The notes under the pieces are model-generated. The model saw only the letters and a program-made list of their open reading frames with translations, did no database searches and had not been told where the DNA came from. The translations under genes and the position numbers were made by a program. A stretch of DNA of 41,950 nucleotides, from positions 1,811 through 43,760 of the forward strand of contig CAJTRW010000003.1 in NCBI GenBank assembly GCA_910578765.1, in the 5' to 3' direction. This document shows, one piece after another, positions 14,795 to 21,411 of this stretch; within the stretch, counting starts at the first letter, position 1, and each line of letters opens with the position of its first letter. The stretch comes from an uncultured Christensenella sp. GTDB taxonomy: Bacteria; Bacillota; Clostridia; Christensenellales; Borkfalkiaceae.

Positions 14795-15319
14795 ATGAAC
14801 GATGCTATCGTTTATACCGTAACAGCATTATTTGCATTGATAATTTTTCCTGTTCACGTTTACAATTATTTGTATCTGAATACCGAAATAAAGTATGCAA
14901 GCATTAATGCAGGTATTTATAGAATAAATTTTTTTAATGCAAACACAGTAGAAAACAACCCCGTCGAAATGCAGATAAACGGTAAAAAGAAAAAAATAGA
15001 TCCTACCAAATTCAGCATCGACTATTATAGGATTTTTAACCGTCTATGCATACACAAAATCGTACAATTGGGTGATTACGGGGTAGGGGACGAAAAAAAA
15101 ATTTATGTCCTTATAGTACAGAACGCTTTAACAAATGCCATATACAATTTCTTAAAAATCAACGGTAATCATTGTAAGTTAAAAAATTATACCGTTTTGA
15201 ATGAAGAACACTCTGAAATAAGATATTACGCAAAAGCTATAACAATATTAAACATTATCGTTTTAATAAAGATATTTTCAATAATTATAATGGAGAAATT
15301 AAATGAACTCAAAACTTAA
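14795..15319 (+). CDS. Membrane protein, probable DUF2953 (YtfI-like) relative
   Basis: 174 residues with one membrane span at each end (about 5-28 and 145-168) and a basic soluble middle. The sequence itself shows no motif I can name. The call rests on position: in B. subtilis and many clostridia the DUF2953 protein YtfI lies directly upstream of gerW/ytfJ, as here, where the gerW start overlaps this gene's end by 17 bases. No clear RBS precedes the ATG. A role beside GerW in the spore or cell envelope is inferred. It is lower in GC than the genes around it. Confidence 0.6.
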   Translation: MNDAIVYTVTALFALIIFPVHVYNYLYLNTEIKYASINAGIYRINFFNANTVENNPVEMQINGKKKKIDPTKFSIDYYRIFNRLCIHKIVQLGDYGVGDEKKIYVLIVQNALTNAIYNFLKINGNHCKLKNYTVLNEEHSEIRYYAKAITILNIIVLIKIFSIIIMEKLNELKT

Positions 15320-15677
15320 AAAGAATAGAGAAAAGGAATTTGACTCCCCGACAATATCAATCGAGAAAGTAGCTGGCGCCGATACCGTAATAGGCAAATC
15401 AATTGTTACTGTAAGCGGTACGGAGGTTATACCTATATCTTCGGTTACGGTAATAAATTTGAGCGGTGGCGGCGAATACGGCGACGTTAAAACCTACAAA
15501 GAAACAGACGGATTTCAAGTGGCGGGGGGTAACGGTACGGTCATTACTGTTAAACCTAAAGGCTTTCTTGTTGACGACGGTTCCGGCTGTAAGCTGCTGA
15601 AGGTAGATGACGGTGCCATTGATACTTTAATAGATAAAACAGGAGAATTAATTCACAAACTTTCAAACAATGCGTAA
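15303..15677 (+). CDS. GerW family (YtfJ) sporulation-associated protein
   Basis: 124 residues. The pattern GADTVIGKSIVTVSGTEVIPISSVTV, a Gly-rich stretch (SGGGEYGD, then GGNGTVITVKPKGFLV) and the hydrophobic C-terminal helix are those of the GerW/YtfJ family. B. subtilis GerW is made in the forespore and is needed for spore germination with alanine. The ATG has GGAG five bases upstream inside the previous gene. The start of the next carboxypeptidase gene overlaps its stop by 8 bases. Its presence suggests a spore-forming organism or recent descent from one. Confidence 0.85.
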   Translation: MNSKLKKNREKEFDSPTISIEKVAGADTVIGKSIVTVSGTEVIPISSVTVINLSGGGEYGDVKTYKETDGFQVAGGNGTVITVKPKGFLVDDGSGCKLLKVDDGAIDTLIDKTGELIHKLSNNA

Positions 15678-16659
15678 AGTAGTACTATGTATACTGTGCA
15701 TATTTACAGTTTTGGCTTGCTATCAGCTTAACTCCGGCAATAAAGCGCAGGCATCTGCACAGTCCGAAATCGCCATGGAGTTAACAACAGGGACCGTATT
15801 GCTGGAAGGAAACGCCGACGCAAGGCGACCTATGGCCAGTACAACCAAAATACTAACAGCAATAATAATTTTAGAAGATTGTGACCTTGACGAAGTTATT
15901 CAGGTTCCAGATGAAGCCGTAGGTGTAGAAGGGTCAAGTATTTATCTGAAAAAAGGCGAAAAAATAGATATAAGAGATCTTTTATACGGACTAATGCTTC
16001 GGTCGGGAAACGATAGCGCCGCCGCTTTAGCTATACATCACAGCAAAAGTATTAAGGCTTTTGCGGAAGTTATGACAGAGCGGGCAAAAAAAATGGGGGC
16101 GGTTAATTCCAATTTTAAAAATCCCAGCGGATTACCCGATGAAGAGCATTATACAACAGCGCGCGATTTATGCAAAATAGCATGTTACGCCATGCGCAAC
16201 GACCAATTTAAAAAAATAGTCGAAACAACTGATTACACCGGTAAATTCAGGACTTATACAAATAAGAATAAAATGCTTCGTTTATACGAATGGGCTAACG
16301 GGGTGAAAACCGGTTATACTTTAAAAGCGGGCAGGTGCTTGGTTTCTTCGGCGGTGCGTAACGGTATGGATATAGTTTGCGTTGTGTTAAACTGTCCGGA
16401 CATGTATGAAAGAAGCTGCGCCATATTCGATAATTGTTTTAATAAATATAAATTGCTAAATCTTTCGTCAAATAAGGTATTTATGTGTAACAAAGTACTT
16501 TGTAAACTAAAAGAAAATAAGAGTATAATTGTAGAATCTAATAAGACAATCGACTATAAGGTTTCGCCATATAAAAAAATTACCGATAATGCAGTCGGCG
16601 AGTTAAAAGTTTACAGTGAAAACAGCTTGATTTTTAATGAAAAATTGTATAGTATATAA
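15670..16659 (+). CDS. D-alanyl-D-alanine carboxypeptidase (peptidase S11, second copy)
   Basis: 329 residues. An N-terminal hydrophobic segment (5-17) is a signal peptide or anchor; VLAC at 14-17 loosely resembles a lipobox. Active-site motifs are SxxK at S57-K60 (MASTTK), SxN at S112-N114 (RSGNDS) and KTG at K213 (NGVKTGYT). It trims D-alanine from stem peptides. The C-terminal domain (260-329) is shorter than in the copy at 10589. Position between gerW and rluB is conserved in clostridia, and the two carboxypeptidase genes differ strongly, so they are not a recent duplication. A role in spore cortex is possible but not shown. Confidence 0.9.
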   Translation: MRKVVLCILCIFTVLACYQLNSGNKAQASAQSEIAMELTTGTVLLEGNADARRPMASTTKILTAIIILEDCDLDEVIQVPDEAVGVEGSSIYLKKGEKIDIRDLLYGLMLRSGNDSAAALAIHHSKSIKAFAEVMTERAKKMGAVNSNFKNPSGLPDEEHYTTARDLCKIACYAMRNDQFKKIVETTDYTGKFRTYTNKNKMLRLYEWANGVKTGYTLKAGRCLVSSAVRNGMDIVCVVLNCPDMYERSCAIFDNCFNKYKLLNLSSNKVFMCNKVLCKLKENKSIIVESNKTIDYKVSPYKKITDNAVGELKVYSENSLIFNEKLYSI

Positions 16660-16685
16660 GTGCAAGTAATTTATAGGACTATACG

Positions 16686-17384
16686 ATGAGATTAAATAAG
16701 TTCCTGGCAGCTTCCGGAGTAGCATCCAGAAGAGAATGCGATGAAATTATTAAAAAAAGACAAGTAACCGTTAACGGTAGAATAGCCGAATTGGGTATTG
16801 ACGTTAACCAGGATGACGAAGTATGTTTAAACGGTGAAATCATCACATTAAAAACAAACGAATACTACATTCTTAATAAGCCCAAAGGCTATATTTGCAG
16901 TGTATCGGACGATAAAGGCAGAAAAACCGTCTTGGACTTGATGCCTAAAAATGTCGGAAGAATTTATCCGGTGGGTAGACTCGATTACGATAGCGAGGGC
17001 TTGCTTATATTAACTACCGACGGCGAGCTTGCACAATATTTAACTCATCCATCGAACGAAATACCGAAAACTTATCTTGTTAAAATCGAAGGTACATTTA
17101 CGGAAAATGCATTAAATCCCATAAGAAGCGGTATCGAAATAGACGGTTATAAAACAAAAAAATGCAAAGCACATATTGTTGAAACCAATAAAGATTATAC
17201 AAAAATTCATATTACGATAACCGAGGGGAAAAACAGAGAAATCAGAAAAATGTTTTCCGCGATAGGAAAAGAGGTTACACTGCTTAAAAGAATCAAAATA
17301 GGCGAACTTTCTTTAAGAGGATTGGACAGAGGTTCTTTCAGAAAGCTTAGTAAACAGGAAGTATCTTATTTAATGTCATTATAA
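16686..17384 (+). CDS. rluB: Ribosomal large subunit pseudouridine synthase B (RluB family)
   Basis: 232 residues. An S4 RNA-binding domain (1-60: RLNKFLAASGVASRRECDEIIKKRQVTVNG) is followed by the RsuA/RluB-type catalytic domain with YPVGRLDYDSEGLLILTTDG, where Asp in GRLD is the catalytic residue, and EGKNREIRKM near the end. It isomerises a uridine in 23S rRNA helix 89. The RBS AGGA lies seven bases before the ATG. It follows the carboxypeptidase gene by 26 bases and is probably co-transcribed. Confidence 0.9.
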   Translation: MRLNKFLAASGVASRRECDEIIKKRQVTVNGRIAELGIDVNQDDEVCLNGEIITLKTNEYYILNKPKGYICSVSDDKGRKTVLDLMPKNVGRIYPVGRLDYDSEGLLILTTDGELAQYLTHPSNEIPKTYLVKIEGTFTENALNPIRSGIEIDGYKTKKCKAHIVETNKDYTKIHITITEGKNREIRKMFSAIGKEVTLLKRIKIGELSLRGLDRGSFRKLSKQEVSYLMSL

Positions 17385-17400
17385 AAAAGAAGCGCACATA

Positions 17401-18162
17401 ATGAAAGATTGGTTTACGATTGATAAGATAGACGACACAACCTATATCATAAGCGAATACCGCCATTGGGAAGAAACGCACTGTTATCTTCTAATCGGGA
17501 GTAAGCGTTGTCTTTTGATTGATACGGGACTGGGCATTTGCAACATTTACGAGCAAGTACGCAAATTGACCGATAAACCCGTTACCGCCGTTGCAACTCA
17601 TATTCATTGGGATCATATAGGCGGACATAAATTTTTCCCCGATTTCTATGCGCACAGAGCCGAGTTGGATTGGCTGAACGGCAAGTTTCCGCTTTCTATT
17701 CAAACCGTACATGATATGGTTATTGACCGTTGCGATTTACCCGACGGCTTTGATGTAAACACTTACGAAATGTTTCAGGGATCGCCGACTTCGGTTTTGG
17801 AAGGCGGAGAAATAATCGACATGGACGATAGGAAGATCGAAGTCCTGCATACCCCGGGACATTCGCCCGGACACCTTTGTTTTTGGGAACAAGAACGAGG
17901 TTACATATTTACGGGTGATTTGATTTATAAAGGCACTTTATTTGCCTATTATCCGTCAACCGACCCCGAAGCGTATTTAGAGTCGCTGGAAGTAATAGCG
18001 GCATTGCCGACTAAACGGCTGTTTCCTGCTCATCATTCGCTTGATATACAACCCGAAATTGCAATTAGAATGAGAGATGCTTTTCGTGAGCTGAAAGCAC
18101 AAGGCAAACTTCATCACGGCACAGGAACTTATCGCTACAGCGATTGGGCGGTTTGGTTATAA
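17401..18162 (+). CDS. Metallo-beta-lactamase-fold hydrolase
   Basis: 253 residues. All zinc ligands of the fold are present: THIHWDHIGG (HxHxDH), the His in HTPGHSPGH, the Asp in FTGDLIY and the His in PAHHS. The fold covers glyoxalase II, lactonases and phosphodiesterases. The pattern TPGHSPGHLCF with a short C-terminal region is general for thioesterase or lactonase-like members, so no substrate can be given. It is 16 bases after rluB and ends the block before a strong terminator. It has higher GC than rluB, and its RBS is weak. Confidence 0.85.
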   Translation: MKDWFTIDKIDDTTYIISEYRHWEETHCYLLIGSKRCLLIDTGLGICNIYEQVRKLTDKPVTAVATHIHWDHIGGHKFFPDFYAHRAELDWLNGKFPLSIQTVHDMVIDRCDLPDGFDVNTYEMFQGSPTSVLEGGEIIDMDDRKIEVLHTPGHSPGHLCFWEQERGYIFTGDLIYKGTLFAYYPSTDPEAYLESLEVIAALPTKRLFPAHHSLDIQPEIAIRMRDAFRELKAQGKLHHGTGTYRYSDWAVWL

Positions 18163-18174
18163 AATGTATTAGTT

Positions 18175-18209
18175 AAAAGCTCCCGAACAACTTGTTCGGG
18201 AGCTTTTTT
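18175..18209. terminator. Strong bidirectional terminator
   Basis: A perfect 15-bp stem (AAAAGCTCCCGAACA / TGTTCGGGAGCTTTT) with a 3-base loop and T-runs on both strands, between the convergent hydrolase gene and lexA. Confidence 0.9.
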
Positions 18210-18291
18210 GTAATCGCGTGAAAGCAAAACTCAAAAAATTTTGATTTTTAATCTCTATTGAAAGTGCGTTTTGTTATCCTTTTTTATAATC

Positions 18292-18879
18292 TTAAATACT
18301 TCGTAATAAACCGACAACTTTGCCGATAATTGTGACGTTTTCGAATACAAAATCCTGCATTGTATCATTTTCCGGATGAAGAATTATCTTGCCGTCACGT
18401 TTAAAAAATCTTTTAACGGTCGCGCTTTCCTCGACCAACGCAACAACGATATCGCCGTTATCGGCATTTTCCTGTTTTTTAACGACAATTTTATCTCCGT
18501 CGAACATTCCTATATTTATCATTGAGTCGCCCGAAACCGTAAGCATGAATAAATCTTCACCGGCAAAAAAGTTACCGGGGATAGAATAGAAATCTTCATA
18601 ATTTTCCGTAGCAAAAATAGGCTGACCTGCCGCAACGGTACCAACCAAAGGAACTGTTTTTATGCTACCTTGCTTCAAAGAGACGGCGCGGTTTTTACAA
18701 TTGACTTTATTTAAAACCCCGCGTTTAACAAGTTCGTTAATATAGGTGAAAGCGGTAGCGGTAGACTTTAAATCGCACGATTTACAAATATCCCTGACCG
18801 TCGGGGCATAACCGTATTGTGTAATATAGCTTTTAATGTACTCAAAGACCTGCTCGCTTTTATCGATATTACGTTTCAT
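18292..18879 (-). CDS. lexA: LexA repressor
   Basis: 195 residues. The N-terminal winged helix (1-65, with APTVRDICKSCDLKSTATAFTYI) binds SOS boxes. The C-terminal peptidase domain has the Ala84-Gly85 cleavage site in VGTVAAGQP, the nucleophile S119 in VSGDSM and the general base K156 in TVKRFF. On DNA damage RecA filaments trigger self-cleavage and derepression. GAGG seven bases before the ATG supports the start. Its own promoter contains an SOS box, so it is autoregulated. Confidence 0.95.
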   Translation of the reverse strand: MKRNIDKSEQVFEYIKSYITQYGYAPTVRDICKSCDLKSTATAFTYINELVKRGVLNKVNCKNRAVSLKQGSIKTVPLVGTVAAGQPIFATENYEDFYSIPGNFFAGEDLFMLTVSGDSMINIGMFDGDKIVVKKQENADNGDIVVALVEESATVKRFFKRDGKIILHPENDTMQDFVFENVTIIGKVVGLLRSI

Positions 18880-18896
18880 TATTTAACCTCAATTAA

Positions 18897-18935
18897 ATTA
18901 TATCATTAAAAAATAAAATAAGCAAACATTTGTTC
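18897..18935 (-). promoter_or_regulatory. lexA promoter with SOS box
   Basis: On the minus strand TTGCTT (18925-18920), 17 bases, TATAAT (18902-18897). The sequence GAACAAATGTTTG (18935-18923) closely matches the Gram-positive LexA box (GAAC-N4-GTTC, one mismatch) and overlaps the -35 element, the expected place for autorepression. Confidence 0.8.
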
Positions 18936-18945
18936 CTGTATTTTG

Positions 18946-18974
18946 TTGTTTTTTCGCTTAATTTGTATTATAAT
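18946..18974 (+). promoter_or_regulatory. Promoter of the Cys-rich protein gene
   Basis: TTGTTT (18946-18951), 17 bases, TATAAT (18969-18974). The LexA box ends 10 bases upstream of its -35 element, so LexA could also affect this promoter. Confidence 0.6.
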
Positions 18975-19001
18975 CATAGAAAAGTAGAGGGATTGTAGTG
19001 T

Positions 19002-19181
19002 ATGACTGAAAAATCGGAAAAATGTGTTTTATATGACAGAGCTTGTATAGGTTGCATGGAATGTGATATTTGTGACTTAAATCCCGATAAAATTTGCGAC
19101 AATTGCGGAAAATGTCTTGATATAAAAGACAGTGCAGTGATTAAAATCGATAAAATATTGCTCGACAACAACGAGGAGTGA
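19002..19181 (+). CDS. Small Cys-rich protein, possible ferredoxin-like or zinc-binding (59 aa)
   Basis: 59 residues with eight cysteines between residues 7 and 47. The clusters are CIGCMECDIC and, after eight residues, CDNCGKC. CxxCxxCxxC-like spacing resembles bacterial 2[4Fe-4S] ferredoxins, but the second cluster is short and the usual CP dipeptide is missing, so zinc binding is an alternative. It has its own promoter and AGAGGG upstream. Its last codons contain the RBS (GGAG) of the sugar kinase gene that starts five bases later, so the two genes are co-expressed. It lies divergent from lexA. Confidence 0.75.
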   Translation: MTEKSEKCVLYDRACIGCMECDICDLNPDKICDNCGKCLDIKDSAVIKIDKILLDNNEE

Positions 19182-19186
19182 TAGAT

Positions 19187-20080
19187 ATGAATATACTCAT
19201 AAGCGGACTTTTAAATACCGAAACCGACGTCGCTGTGCGTCAGTTTCCGGTCCCGTATTATCCGATAGACTATAACTTTTTCGGCATAAACACGTTTGTG
19301 GGCGGAGTGGCTTTTAATATCGCAAAAGCCTTGACTGTTTTAGGCGACAACGTACGCTTAGCCTCGTTGATCGGGCGCGACATTACTGCAAACCAAATCA
19401 AAAGCGAATTACAGGAATTGTCGATTGACACTAAATTTATTAAGCAAAAACTTGACAGAACGCCTAATTCCGCTGTTTTATACGATAATGAAGGTAAAAG
19501 ACAGATTTACTGTGATCTGAAAAATATTCAGGAAACTGAGTATGAATTTGAACGCTCAATGTTAAAAGATATTGATTTAGTCGTAGCTTGCAATATCAAT
19601 TTCAATCGTCCGCTTTTGCGAATAGCAAAGGAAGAGGGGAAGCCGATAGCAACAGACGTACACGTTCTTTCCAATATCGAGGACGAATTCAACTGCGAAT
19701 TTATGAAATATGCCGATATCCTGTTTTTAAGCGACGAGAATATCGGCGGAAATTATCAAGATTTTATTTTTCAATTAGCAAAAATCTATAATAATAAAAT
19801 TATAGTTTTAGGGCGTGGCGGAGAAGGTGCGGCAATTTATACTCAAGAATCGGACAGTATCGCCGAATTTCCTGCTTTCAAAACCGAGAAGATAGTAAAT
19901 ACCGTAGGCGCAGGCGACTCGTTGTTCAGCGCTTTTTTACACTATTACATTAACGGATACGAAGTGTATGAGGCTTTGCGCAGAGCGCAAATTTTCGCCT
20001 CGCATAAAATTACCTGTAACGGAGCATCTAACGGCTTTTTATCGGAAAAAGAAATTAATAAAATAGCAGAAAATTATTGA
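19187..20080 (+). CDS. PfkB-family carbohydrate or nucleoside kinase
   Basis: 297 residues from ATG 19187, which has GGAG eight bases upstream; a GTG at 19178 overlaps that RBS. The N-terminal ISGLLNTETD and GGVAFNIAKALTVLG (substrate-binding glycines) and the C-terminal NTVGAGDSLFSAFLHYY (anion hole and catalytic Asp, about residues 245-262) place it in the ribokinase/PfkB family, which phosphorylates sugars or nucleosides with ATP. The substrate is not evident and no sugar transport or catabolic gene is near. The stop overlaps that of the recombinase gene on the other strand by 7 bases. Confidence 0.9.
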   Translation: MNILISGLLNTETDVAVRQFPVPYYPIDYNFFGINTFVGGVAFNIAKALTVLGDNVRLASLIGRDITANQIKSELQELSIDTKFIKQKLDRTPNSAVLYDNEGKRQIYCDLKNIQETEYEFERSMLKDIDLVVACNINFNRPLLRIAKEEGKPIATDVHVLSNIEDEFNCEFMKYADILFLSDENIGGNYQDFIFQLAKIYNNKIIVLGRGGEGAAIYTQESDSIAEFPAFKTEKIVNTVGAGDSLFSAFLHYYINGYEVYEALRRAQIFASHKITCNGASNGFLSEKEINKIAENY

Positions 20081-21126
20081 TCTTCTGGTTTCAGTTTCAC
20101 CTTACCCACAACAGCGCGCCGATTGTCATCGCTTATTGCCGCGTAGTGTTTTCTGGTTGTATTTACGTCTTTATGCCCCAAAACGTCGGCTACTATATAA
20201 ATATCGCCAGTCGCCTTATATAATTGCGTACCGTATGTGGAACGCAATTTGTGAGGCGAAATTTTTTTAAGCGGAGAAACAATCTTGGCGTATTTTTTTA
20301 CAAGATTTTCAACTGCGCGGACTGTGATTCTGTTTTTATTAGCAGAAAGAAAAAGGGCGGAGGAGTCTTTTAAAATATCTGAAATATTCTCCTTATATTC
20401 CAGGTAACGTTTTAATGCCGCAGCAACGTCTTCGTCAAAGTATAAAATAGCTCTGTTGCCGCCTTTTCGCGTTACAATGAAGGAATTGTCTTTAAAATTC
20501 AAATCCTCGTTATTCAGTCCGACAAGCTCGCTAATACGTATTCCGGTTCCGAGAAAAAGCATCAAAATGGCGCTATCGCGAACCTTGTTTTTTTCGTGAT
20601 ATGTCATTTGATGAGGCGTCAACCCGTTACCGCTTTCGGCAACGTTAATTATATTATAAACTTCGTCGGAATCCAGTCTGACAATAGGTTTTTCGTGCAG
20701 TTTGGGAGTAGTAACTTTTGCGGAATTGTCTACACTGATAAAACCTTTGTTGAAAAAATATTTAAACATAGCTCGTACAGAAGACAATTTACGCGCTTTT
20801 GCCCTGTCGTTACAGGAGTGATCCCTGCCGCCATAGCGGTAATGGGAGAGGAAGCTTAAAAAATATTCTATATCATTGCTTGTAACCAATTCAAGATCGG
20901 TTAAAACAAATTCCTGAATTTTTTTATTTCCATTGAATTTTTTATTTTGCAAAAAATAGAAGAAAATTTTCAAATCATGCGCATAGTTCAATCTTGTCAG
21001 AGTACTTGTCTGACTGTCTATTGCGAGAAAGTAGTCACAGCAAAACGGCGGTAATTCATTAATAAGCAAATTGTCAATTGTTTCTAAATTTTTGTTGTTA
21101 CGTTGAGTGTAAAAATCTTTTTGCAT
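20074..21126 (-). CDS. Tyrosine recombinase, XerS-like
   Basis: 350 residues. An N-terminal SAM-like core-binding domain (about 25-135) precedes a complete catalytic domain: R197 in GTGIRISEL, K221 in VTRKGG, H292 and R295 in SPHKLRSTYG, H318 in LGHKD and the nucleophile Y328 in TRKHYA. Length and the motifs VTRKGGN, RAVENLVKKYAK and ISPHKLR fit the single-recombinase Xer proteins such as XerS of streptococci (about 356 residues) better than XerC/XerD of about 300. There are no phage genes nearby, so chromosome-dimer resolution is a likely role. GGA at -10 is a modest RBS. A palindrome 66 bases upstream may be its target. Confidence 0.85.
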   Translation of the reverse strand: MQKDFYTQRNNKNLETIDNLLINELPPFCCDYFLAIDSQTSTLTRLNYAHDLKIFFYFLQNKKFNGNKKIQEFVLTDLELVTSNDIEYFLSFLSHYRYGGRDHSCNDRAKARKLSSVRAMFKYFFNKGFISVDNSAKVTTPKLHEKPIVRLDSDEVYNIINVAESGNGLTPHQMTYHEKNKVRDSAILMLFLGTGIRISELVGLNNEDLNFKDNSFIVTRKGGNRAILYFDEDVAAALKRYLEYKENISDILKDSSALFLSANKNRITVRAVENLVKKYAKIVSPLKKISPHKLRSTYGTQLYKATGDIYIVADVLGHKDVNTTRKHYAAISDDNRRAVVGKVKLKPEDQ

Positions 21127-21157
21127 GCTGTCTTCCGATTAATTTAATTTTTTGACG

Positions 21158-21182
21158 ACCTCCCACTTGAAGGGAGGTTTTT
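21158..21182 (+). other. Small hairpin upstream of the recombinase gene
   Basis: ACCTCCC / GGGAGGT, 7 bp, loop ACTTGAA, followed by TTTTT on the plus strand. It looks like a terminator, but no plus-strand gene precedes it. On the minus strand it lies in the recombinase leader, where it could affect expression. Confidence 0.5.
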
Positions 21183-21191
21183 AGAATATAT

Positions 21192-21229
21192 TCAACACTT
21201 CGTAAAACACAGCTTTTACGAAGTGTTGA
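21192..21229. repeat. 16-bp inverted repeat with 6-bp centre, possible Xer core site
   Basis: Arms CAACACTTCGTAAAA and TTTTACGAAGTGTTG are perfect complements, extended by one more pair, around the centre CACAGC. It begins 66 bases upstream of the recombinase start. No T-run follows on either strand, which argues against an ordinary terminator. The arm-6-arm layout is that of tyrosine recombinase crossover sites. From 21230 to 21366 I see only AT-rich sequence. Confidence 0.7.
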
Positions 21230-21366
21230 GCCCAACCAAAAGAATATCATATCTAAGTCTGTATGTCAACAAAATTTTTGCAAAAAAAAATAAATTGAAT
21301 AAAATTAAGACAATCGACTATTTATTACAAAAAAATACATTAAAATCATATTATGCGTGACATAGT

Positions 21367-21402
21367 ACAAAACAAGGTCGGACAAATCCGACCTTGTTTT
21401 GT
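21367..21402 (-). terminator. Terminator of the glycogen operon
   Basis: A perfect 16-bp stem (ACAAAACAAGGTCGGA with its complement) and CAAA loop start 9 bases past the glgP stop. The 3' arm itself supplies the T-rich tail (TTGTTTTGT), so it may act in both directions. Confidence 0.75.
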
Positions 21403-21411
21403 AAAAAATGA

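Noticed and set aside
20074..21126. Prophage or integrative element integrase
   Set aside because: Neighbours are lexA, a kinase and the glycogen operon; no phage, conjugation or attachment-site duplication was seen.
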